From Fagopyrum homotropicum (lineage: Eukaryota > Streptophyta > Magnoliopsida > Caryophyllales > Polygonaceae): a DNA stretch of 64,000 nucleotides. Within the stretch, counting starts at the first letter, position 1, and the number at the start of each line of letters is the position of its first letter. This document shows, one piece after another, positions 1 to 9,200 of this stretch. The stretch covers positions 80,906,560 through 80,970,559 of the forward strand of contig BSWB01000002.1 in the NCBI GenBank assembly GCA_033239125.1, written 5' to 3'. The notes below the pieces were generated by a model, which did not search any database, was not told the DNA's origin, and saw only the letters and a list, made by a program, of their open reading frames with translations. The translations under genes were made by a program, and so were the position numbers.

Positions 1-240
1 ACTTCACACTAGCATGCTTCCTAATTCCCGGATAGGTTAAAGGGAAGACAATGTACAATATAAGAGGTGCTAAGCATGATCAAGATGAAGAAAGAAAAAA
101 ATCGAATTGCCTTAATCATTCCAAAAAGATGTGAAAGAACTTATCATGCGGTTTCAACCTTCAAGACTCACCATTATTTAAAATGAAAGCAAATTATCAT
201 ACATGCAAAAATTCTAACAAAATATTCAAATCCCACATAT

Positions 241-460
241 GCCATAAATCAATTCAAACATATAAGAATCATCATAGGTATGTTACAAAATAATTATCAT
301 CATAGAGATCATATCCATCCTAGAAGCACAAAATTTTTAAAAATTTTCAATTTTTTTTGGAAAAATATAATGCAAGACATAAAACATGCAAAATGAATCT
401 CTCTTATAAATAGCCATAAATCAATTCAAACATATAAGAATCATCATAGCTATTCCACAA
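241..460. repeat. Local direct duplication in AT-rich DNA
   Basis: About 36 bp at 241-277 recur almost unchanged at 411-447. A second short string, about 18 bp around 393-411, recurs at 480-497. No protein or RNA gene is recognisable here. The short ORFs in this stretch look random. Confidence 0.6.
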
Positions 461-1499
461 AGCAATTATCTTTTAGAAGAATCTCTCTTATAAATAGCTT
501 TAGAGGATGAGATTCATAGGTAGGTTTGATTTTATTTTATTTCCACAATATTGTGAGATATTGCTGCTTCGCTTGCGAAGTTTGCGTTATATTCATTCCT
601 ATGCAATCAAAAGAGAGAGCATTAGATTGAATCGTTGTGAGTCCTTGTTAGGTTGCTCTTGTGTGTTAATCTTATGGAAGATTGGTGCTACTAGTCAATT
701 ATGGTCCCTTCTTGTGCTTGTCTTATTTAGAAGGCTTGTGTAAGGTTAAATAATGAAGGGTTAAGGTAAGTTCTTTGTTAAAGGGTTTGATCCAATTGGT
801 CAAGGTTCTTTGCAATAATATCTTGGTTCGTATCTTCCTATAATTTCATCAATTTCATTCCATATTATCATCTTCTTATCTATCCATTATTAATCAATCA
901 AACTCATGTTATTTTGTTCGATCTTTCATAAATCTTGACCCCGCAATCAAAATCTCGCCCGAGATTTATAAACAGAGATTTGTTCTCTGAGACTGTTTGT
1001 GGACTTTCAATCTTGATCGGGAACTGCGGCATCAACCCCTGCATCAATATTGAACATAAATTTGGATGTAGATGGCATTGAATTAGTATGTGTAACACAT
1101 CTTGTGTATTGTTCTTATTGTGTACCAAAATATTTAGTTGATTAATATGTTTTGTGTATATATGAAACAAGTAGTGATTTACTATATGTACCCGATACAT
1201 TCAATTGTTTTATAACAAGAAAATATGTCATGAATGAAATTTATGGGTATCAAGCCATTAATGAGAAATGCACAAATGAAATAGGCGCAAGATCTTCTAT
1301 AAAGGTAATAGTTGATGATATACTATTGAAAGTAAATTGTAATCAATATGTTGACAAATAGAATACCAAATATTTATATGTATGATCCGTTCTTAATACT
1401 TATATGTATATAATTTAGAATAAACAACATATATATTATTTTATGGATACATAATATGTGTATAATGAACAACATATTTACAAAATAATATGTTCCCCG

Positions 1500-2150
1500 T
1501 GTAGTTATACTGACATTGTGTTTTGACATTTTATACATAGTCTGTGTGTTTATGATAGAATTATGTGTTTCATGATTTATGTGTAGCATTAACGGGACAT
1601 GATATGACGTTTGTATAATGTATGCATGTTCTGACATTGTGCGCATACATTATGTGTGTATATGATAAAATTATGTGCATCGTGATTTATGTGTCGCATT
1701 ATGTGTACATAATTTTTAGTGTGTATGATTCATATGTGTACTGACATTTTGTTCTGACATTGTGTACTTATTGTATGTGTATATGATAGCATTTTCTTTG
1801 TGTGTGTCATTATGTGTACATAATATGAAGTTTGTATACTTTTTGGAAACAAAATATGTGTAACATGAACATCACATGTACAACATAATATGTTCTTCAT
1901 GCAGCTATAGTGACATTTTGTTCTGACATATTGTACATATTATATGTGTGTTTATGATAGAATTTTGTGTATCATGATTTATGTGTAGCATTATGTGTAC
2001 ATAATATGAAGCGTGTATCTTGTATGTGTTTAGTATCATTTGTGTTGTGACATTATGCACATACTTTTATGTGTGTGTGATAGCATATTCCTTGTCATAT
2101 GTATATGTACATAATATGAAATATGTATATTGTATAGAGCATCAAATTGT
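1500..2150. repeat. Diverged minisatellite, about 5 units of 110-160 bp
   Basis: Units share an ordered set of words: TTCTGACAT, then a TATGTGTGT run, then ATGATAG, then GTGATTTATGTGT, then ATGTGTACATAATATGAA. The order repeats from about 1513, 1630, 1750, 1920 and 2045. Spacing varies and each unit carries many substitutions, so this is an old tandem array. Small ORFs across it are by-products of low complexity. Confidence 0.55.
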
Positions 2151-2309
2151 GCAAGGAAAGAAACATAGTTACAAAATAATTTAATGCATGTGGAAATAGA
2201 CAAACATGGGTGTTCATACACCCAAGATGTGTCTAAACTTACAAAGAGTGGTATTCCTCAAATAGAGGTTTGTCCTTACCGAAAATTTATATTTTTGACA
2301 GTTCACCTA

Positions 2310-2990
2310 CAAGTTGGGTGAAACCGAGAGAGCTGAGATGGCTCGTAAAACAGACTTTGTCGTTTGTCCATGATTCCTTTCATCATGGATGAACTATTTG
2401 CTGAAGACAAGATGAAGCTTAGAAATGGAATTTTTGGCCTGATCTTTGAAATGAGCACGAAGCTGAAAATGTCAAACCAGCTCATACATTTTATACTGAT
2501 GAGGGAGGTTCGAACCAGAAGACAACATTTTGTGTGGTTCGGCATCAACAATGTGTTGTTAAGATTTTGTCTTTCCTAATTCGCGGAGATAATTGAGCTC
2601 AATTGTGTTGAGGAGTCATCTACTATTGTTGAGAATATGCCGGACGTTGATATGAGGTTCGTTGTTGGGGTTGACAAGTGCAAAAATGCTCAATTGAAGC
2701 ATATTTTTAAGCAAGAGCCAAATGAGTCACCATAAAAATACAAAATGGTTCATTTTGTTCGTTGAAGGTGTGATGACAGCTAAAAACAAAAAGACTATGG
2801 TCACACAGCATACAATCAACATTGTAAACGACTTGAATTTATTCATTGCATTTCCTTGGTGTTGGCTTGCTTTTCTTCAAACCAAGAGATTTTTACAATC
2901 ACGTGAAGCCCGCAAGCGGAATTCTTTCTTAAGTGCTAAAGACAAAAAAATTTGAATTTATTCTCATCCGGAAGGATCTTTTAGGATAGA
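2310..2990 (+). pseudogene. DUF1985-like protein fragment
   Basis: Pieces of one protein can be read across frames. A first part (2364-2579) contains LIHFILMREVRTRRQHFVWF and GINNVLLRF. After a stop, FAEIIELNC follows, and then around 2840 VNDLNLFIAFPWCWLAFLQT and a basic tail. The pattern hydrophobic-REV-R-WF-G-plRF-EF, then a TGLNC-like segment, then a later FPWGRLSF-like segment, is what I know of DUF1985, a domain found in Ulp1-carrying Mutator-like elements and related plant repeats. Stops and frame changes show it is dead. It lies directly upstream of a separate Mutator-like element. The family call comes from motif order, not from a search. Confidence 0.5.
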
Positions 2991-3017
2991 CTACGTCTAA
3001 AAAATAGTTTTTTTTTA

Positions 3018-3188
3018 GAGGAAATTACCGGAAACCACCCGTTAAATAGGCCATATTGCAACTAACCACCCGCTCTATCACTATTTACCGGAAACCACCC
3101 GTAAAACGTACTCCGTTACCAAAACACCACCACGTGTCAGTTTTCCGTCAAAAATCTGTCTTGTGGGCTCCATTTTATAATAAAATAA
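3018..3188 (+). repeat. Left terminal inverted repeat of the Mutator-like element
   Basis: This is the reverse complement of 4142-4312 with only a few mismatches over about 165-170 bp. Within it, the string CCGGAAACCACCCGT occurs twice, about 60 bp apart. That is a sub-repeat of the kind that can form transposase-binding or hairpin structure. Confidence 0.9.
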
Positions 3189-3329
3189 CATTTTTCTTTT
3201 TTTCTTTTTTTTTTTAAAAAAATTTGAATGCATTTTGCTTTTTTAGTTTGTATTATTGTTTTTATTTTTTTTCAAGTTTAGGTAAAAATTTTTTTTCTCA
3301 CAGGCTCTCTCTCTTCCTCTTCACATTTT

Positions 3330-3990
3330 TCTCTCTCCCCGTGTTTCCCTAACCCTAACCCCTTTCCTGATTTTTCCCTCTCCTGGTTTCCCCTAAACTT
3401 CTTGACGGCAAGGAGGACCACCCGCCGGCATCACACCGCCGCACCTGGCCGGCCACCACTTGCTTCCAGACCGCACCTCTCTACCCTCACAGTCTCTCTT
3501 CGAAGTCCCTCACAGTCTCTCTTCGAAGTCCCTCACCCGTATCCCTTCGTTGTTGCCATCGCTTGCCGCCGCCTGGAACGACCCAACGCCACCAGCCAGA
3601 TCCGGCGACTACCACCCCAGGAATGTGCGCCACCATCCGCTCCACTGCCTTTGAGCCGCTCAAGAGTCGCTGTCAGGTTGTTTGTCGCGAAGATCCTTCG
3701 CAAATAGATGTTGTGCCGCTGTTGTTGCTCCGCCTCTGATGCCGCCGGTGTTCCGCCACCACACACACCAGTCCGCCGCTGCAACCCTCTGTACCACCAA
3801 CAACATACCTCTTTGTGAGGATTGGATCGATTTTGGGTGAGATTGGACTGCATTAACCCTAATTTGTGGAATTGGGGGTTTTTGCTAATTGAATCTGAAT
3901 ATGTAATTGGGTGAGATTGAATTGGGGGTTTTTGTTAATTGAATCTGATTATGTAATTGGTGATATTAGATTGTGTCGTAAGTTAAGTTT
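3330..3990 (+). pseudogene. Captured 5' gene segment inside the Mutator-like element
   Basis: The interior shifts from AT-rich to GC-rich at about 3340. It begins with a CT-rich leader containing CTAACCCTAACCCC, then a GC-rich open frame (3402-3707, 101 codons rich in R, P, S and T). From about 3815 comes AT-rich, intron-like DNA with a 46-bp imperfect direct repeat (about 3866-3912 and 3918-3962). A 5' UTR, first exon and first intron picked up together is the known Pack-MULE pattern. No known protein is recognised, so the source gene is not assigned. The reading frame may be incidental. Confidence 0.45.
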
Positions 3991-4141
3991 GGATTGAAAA
4001 GCTAGAATTTAGAAATTTTAATGGGTTTTTAAGCTATAATTAATCTTAAAATTAAAAATACTGTTATCAAAATTTTTTTTTAAAATACAAATAAAAAAAA
4101 CAAAATAAATTAAAAAATTAAAAAAAAAACAAGGAAAATTA

Positions 4142-4312
4142 TTATTTTAGTATAAAGTGGGGCCCACAAGATGGAAATTTGACGGAAAACTGACACGTGG
4201 TGGTGTTTTGGTAACGGAGTACGTTTTACGGGTGGTTTCCGGTAAATAGTGATAGAGCGGGTGGTTAGTTGCAATATGGCCTATTTAACGGGTGGTTTCC
4301 GGTAATTTACTC
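4142..4312 (-). repeat. Right terminal inverted repeat of the Mutator-like element
   Basis: This is the partner of 3018-3188. It ends in CCGGTAATTTACTC and is followed by TTTTTTTA. Confidence 0.9.
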
Positions 4313-4535
4313 TTTTTTTATAATTGCTTTCTGGAAAAAAAATAATAATTAAAAAAAAAATAGTAGGAAAAGCACAGCAAGCCTAAGTCCGGAATCAAGT
4401 GGTAGGGCCAATGAGTAAAAGGTTTTGATTACATCTAGATGATAAGGTGCATCGCTAACCACATATACCCACAAAGCACACAGCCAAGCACCAAATGAAG
4501 ACTCTGCACTGCCATTTCGAATCCAAATAATAGAA

Positions 4536-5156
4536 ATGAACATACCGCTGAAGCTGAAATGGCAAACCAATACGAGCTTCAATGCAAAGCCTGTTTACGC
4601 GGCGCAGAGCAATAGCATGTCCCCAAAAACATACCAAGTGGAGCTGAAGACCATGGAAGGATGCAAGCTTAGCATCTCTAGGTACCCTTCCTTCGAATAC
4701 AATGCGACAGGCGGAGGAGGCAAAGGGGTCGCCACACCATCATCAGAAGCTCAATTTTTGGCCAGCTTTGATCCCGACGACCTCTCCATTCCTCCCTTGT
4801 CGAGTATGACCACACGCTTCTTGGGTTTCCCTTTGCCGCCGTTTCTTCAAATCGAGATCGTCCCGGAGCTCTTCAGCGGCTCCATCAACGTACAATCGGG
4901 CAGGGTCGATATAGAATTCAAGGCCAAGTTCTTGTTTTCGGTTGGGAATATCTACACACCTCCGCCGTTGATCGTTGTTACAGTCTTGACAACTGAAGAC
5001 TCCAAAGGGATGAGGCTCGACAAGGACGGGAAGTGCCGCTTGGTTGGCGTGGCTACGGTTCATCCCATTCAGGACCTGTTCATCAACACCTTCCTTCAGC
5101 TTCCTACCCAATGCGTCGCTGTCTTGAATGCACTAATCTCCCTTCATTCCTATTGA
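4536..5156 (+). CDS. Uncharacterised plant protein, 206 aa, possibly a shortened copy
   Basis: A single uninterrupted frame from the ATG at 4536 to the stop at 5154-5156. The base composition is more balanced than in the surrounding AT-rich DNA, as expected for real coding sequence. Recognisable blocks are SISRYPSFEYNATGGGGKG (about residues 47-65), a hydrophobic PPFLQIEIVPELFSGSINV block with FKAKFLFSVG (about 101-138), PPLIVVTVLTTEDSKG (about 142-157) and a C-terminal LVGVATVHPIQDLFINTFLQ. Such blocks look like a conserved land-plant protein, possibly plastidic, but I cannot name the family. The first ~35 residues do not form a clear transit peptide. With no intron and a short N-terminus, it may be a truncated or retroposed copy. 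A 29-bp piece of it (4979-5008) recurs with small changes at about 5354-5383, outside the gene. Confidence 0.55.
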   Translation: MNIPLKLKWQTNTSFNAKPVYAAQSNSMSPKTYQVELKTMEGCKLSISRYPSFEYNATGGGGKGVATPSSEAQFLASFDPDDLSIPPLSSMTTRFLGFPLPPFLQIEIVPELFSGSINVQSGRVDIEFKAKFLFSVGNIYTPPPLIVVTVLTTEDSKGMRLDKDGKCRLVGVATVHPIQDLFINTFLQLPTQCVAVLNALISLHSY

Positions 5157-6293
5157 ACCCTATTGTCTTACAAATTGCTTCTTTTCTTTTTTTTTTACAA
5201 CACTAAGATTTCCTGTTTTATAGCTTAAATACGTATATAATTATGGGATAAAATAATTATAATAAAAAAGTGTTCCATCTTTGACTTCAACAAGATGTCA
5301 TCTGTATCTAATCGATCCAATGTAGATGGCGCTTCGGGATCTTCACGAAAAAGTTACAGTCTTGACAACTGATGACTCCAAAGGTTTTAATTAAGAACTG
5401 AAATGGAATGAAATTTCTTAATGAATTGACATACATCTTAGAACAAATTAAGTTAAACAAGACTAGCAAGATTTATCTCCCTCAGCGCTCATGAAATATG
5501 ATTGTAAGAACGAGGTTGTAATTAAGAACTCAAATGGAATAAAAATTTGAAATAAACCATTTAAGTTTTTTTTAATCAAACGTTGACTTAAAATAATTAG
5601 ATGTATAAATGTTTTTATAAATATGTTGTCTAATCGTACCTGTTATACTTTTTTCGATGAGAAATCATATATCCATGTCATAGTATTTATGTAATTTAAT
5701 ATATTTTTTGCAAAAGTTATATTTTCTACAAAATAATTAAATTGAAATATAATTCAAATTAATTGCTGTGTACATTTCTTTATATAAAATATATTATTTT
5801 TATTATGTAAAATTAAATGAGAATAAAAAATATACATGTAATAAAAATGTAGTTATAATTTGAAATGATAATATATTTAAATGGATAATACTCACATATA
5901 ATTTATGAAATCAAATTCTTCTTTTAATTTGGAATTTCTAATTCCATGAGAATTATACCAAACCAAGCCCTCAATGCTTACTTGAACTTCTTATGAAAAA
6001 ACACACGAACTAGACCGGAAACTCATTCCAGCCCAAACCGGAAATATATTTGATATTAAATTGGATTAAAAACGAGTTTGACTCAAGAAAAGTACTTTAG
6101 TATATATATATATATATAATAGATGCAAGAGTAACAGAAGATTAAATCATGTAAATTGATGAAGAATCTATGTAGACGAATAGTATGTTCGCAGGTGCAC
6201 CAAAAGAAGCAGATTTAAATAGCTGCGAGTAATATATCAACGATGTCTGAAGCCACTGCTAAAGAAAGAATGTGTGGCAGTTCACTTGCCGGT
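5157..6293. other. AT-rich intergenic stretch
   Basis: No gene is supported. It holds the short copied piece of the upstream ORF at about 5354-5383 and a TA microsatellite at about 6101-6118. Otherwise it is AT-rich sequence leading to the 3' end of the acyltransferase gene. Confidence 0.6.
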
Positions 6294-9200
6294 TCAGTGT
6301 TCCTTCTGAACCTTTGATCTTGAAGGCCTAGCGGGTTTGATCACCGAACCCATTACAAGGACCGCAATGGGAAGAATGGTTCCTACATAGTAGACACTCC
6401 CGTATGCCAAGAGAGTTTCATGCAAGCTTAGTACCTGAAATAAGACAGCCAAAAATATCAGCATTCTTTGCGTCTCTTTATGCAGCCATTCGATACTGTA
6501 TTTACTCATCTTTTGAGCATTTCCTCAATCGTTCACCATCTCTTGCAAATGTCGTATAAGCCGCATAAGGTTTGAAGCATTATATGTTTGGGATAGCAAT
6601 AGTTTGGTCTGTTCACCGATTCAACAGAAAGCAAGAAATGGCTTTTCCCAAAATCCCATACTTACCTCTCCAAATGGAGAATCAAGTAAGACTATCCATC
6701 CATGTAAGTATTAATCAATTGAAGGCAAAATATAAAATCATGGAGCAAAACTAACCATGAAACCCACTGCAGAGTAATTCAGAACAAGGAGCGTATACGC
6801 AAAATTTGTGAAAGTCAATATGATCTTCAACACACCATTGCTTGCGGACATTTGTTGCCATCTGTAGATAACTGTTCCAGGAGGGGGATTAGAAATAAAT
6901 GTCAAAACAGAAAGTCACTATATTAACAAATTTATAACTGAAAATACCTCTAGAGCCTGCAATCATCAATGCTGACTGAACAAAGAATATTATATAACCC
7001 GGATATACCCCCTGCAGAACCAAAGCCATAGGTCAGATCAAACAAAAGATGCAATATGCAATTAGACAGGAAAGAAATATATGAAGATTGAAGACTAGCA
7101 GTAGCGGTGGAAGTTACACGATTTTTTCATAGAATAACTTGTAGTTTTCTAAAAGCACTTCCGGTTTCCAGTAAATAGTTTTGTCAAAAAGCATTTCACT
7201 TGAAGATGAAGTTAAAAAAAAATTATTTTAGTGACAGACATCCAGCTCACTGACTCACATGCCATATAGCGCTGACAGTTTGTGTTGCAAGCAACTGGAA
7301 GAAACCAGCCTTCTTACCCTTCGGAACAAGCCTTTCATAGACATCTGTAACAGAAAGATAGGACCAACATTTGATATGCAAAATCTAATCAGTAAATACA
7401 AAAGACGAGAGAAAATGGTAATTTAGCTTCTAAACAATAAGTTGAATTCCATCTAAAACAGGAACGGGAACATCATTTGCTAGCTAGCTTAGATACTTAC
7501 AGTGGCGTAGCCATGTGCTAACTTGTATGTTCCAAAAGGTTGGAATGACAACGGCACTCTTTGCTAACTCAACACCCAAAATGTCGACATTCTTAGCACG
7601 GTCCCACTTGGCATTTGGAGGGTGTGAATCGGTCCATCCACTAAAACCAAATCCAGAAACTATGATCGAGGCTTCTGAGATAGACCAAATGAAGTAATAT
7701 TTCCAGCGTGCAGTGAAACCACACATGTATTGGTAAGCCAAACGTCTCCAGAATCCCCAAGTTCCATAAACAGGGTCAGTGAATGTGTTCAAAGGGAAAT
7801 ATGGGACCAGATATAAATACAATCCCATGCAAAAAGCCGCTTGGAATACTGCCCGAGCTACAGCCCCATAAGGCGATGGCTGCTCCTCCGATGAGGTCCA
7901 AAGCTGAACAGACAGTAAACAGAAACATGAGTCAGATCCCGGTTAAGGGATATCCTTCGGAATACTTTTATCCTTCAGTGAAAAAACAACAATAATGGGT
8001 ACGGTGAACATACCCCTTTGCCTTCTGTCCAATCAAGGTAATCCTTCATTTCATAGACAGGCCCAGCAAAATGACTGCCACAACAGAGGCAATAACCAAT
8101 ATATTCAATCAATGATGGCATTCTGAGAAGCCTATATTTCTTCTGGGCTTCTCTTAGCCCTTCCTCTTCTTTTAACAGTCCATCATTGTAGTTTATCGCG
8201 CAAGATATCACTTTCAGAGTCAAGACCATCAGTGCACCTGAATACAAAAGAATATTCACATAGTTGGCACAAAATAAAATCTTTTCAAAACCTAAGGAAC
8301 AATAATGTGCTTTGAGCTCCCAGCATAGGGAAGTAGATCAAATGCATGCCCTAAAACTGCCTAAAATGGAAACTTGTTCATCCACGCCCTAAAACTGCCT
8401 AATAAAGGACCGAAACAAGGAAAGTATATGAAATGCATGCCCTAAAACTGCCTAAAATGACAACTTGTCTTAACTTCACATTATTCTTCTAGTACTCTTC
8501 CCAATAAAGGACCGAAACAAGGAAAACACATAGCTAGATGCTGAGTGAACGATACTGTACCAGTTGCATCAATTCCTCCTTCCTTCCAGGCATCTCCACT
8601 CATGTAGTAAACATGGCTGGATAAAAAACAAAAAGAATTTCGTAATTAAAATGCATTCACAAACTGTAAGAAACAATCAGATTAATAGATCATAAGACAG
8701 CATTTCTATTAGCATGAATGTGTTCATGCTAGATCAGATATAATATTACGAAATTAACCATATAAATAAACCTGTCACCGTCATTTCAACCGAAGTACAT
8801 AGATATCAACATAACGTGGAGAATACTCCACCGCAATTGAACTACATTCTAAAGTGAGGAATTTCTAGATTACATCAGCCTATCTGTCTGCAGGCAGCCA
8901 ACTGTGTTCGCTCAAGACGAAATAGAGCAGCTTGGATGAAAGATATAAGGGGGGACTTATGCTTTAATACTTGTTGGTAAAAGTCATAAGACTTATTGAT
9001 TAAGAAATAATAATTCTGAAATTTGAAAATAAAACAAAAGAGTAAACAAATTTATTGAAAATTTGTGCCTGAAATTAAAAGTTAATATCTTTAATACATG
9101 AAAGACTGATCCTTTCAAGATGGATTAGATCAGTTACATGACTTCATAACTTCTCTCAACCGAGTTCTAATTGAAATCTGAATTAACTATATAGAATATT

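Larger units (their letters stand above)
3018..4312. mobile_element. Non-autonomous Mutator-like element (Pack-MULE type)
   Basis: The element is bounded by long, nearly identical terminal inverted repeats (3018-3188 and 4142-4312) whose tips read GAGGAAATTACCGG and, on the other strand, GAGTAAATTACCGG. Both sides carry TTTTTTTA (3010-3017 and 4313-4320), a candidate 8-bp target duplication, although its low complexity makes it weak. Tips of the GAGTAAATTAC type and inverted repeats longer than 100 bp fit the Mutator superfamily. The interior encodes no transposase. It holds a GC-rich gene-like segment instead, so the element would need a transposase supplied in trans. Confidence 0.8.

Noticed and set aside
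3354..3362. Telomere-like CTAACCCTAACC
   Set aside because: Only two units in a CT-rich leader; common in plant 5' UTRs and not an interstitial telomere.
4743..5111. Minus-strand ORF of 122 codons
   Set aside because: Shadow of the plus-strand gene at 4536-5156, whose hydrophobic blocks and composition are more protein-like.
8341..8460. Telomere-like CCCTAAA words in intron 2
   Set aside because: Single CCCTAAA units inside a larger local duplication, never in tandem.
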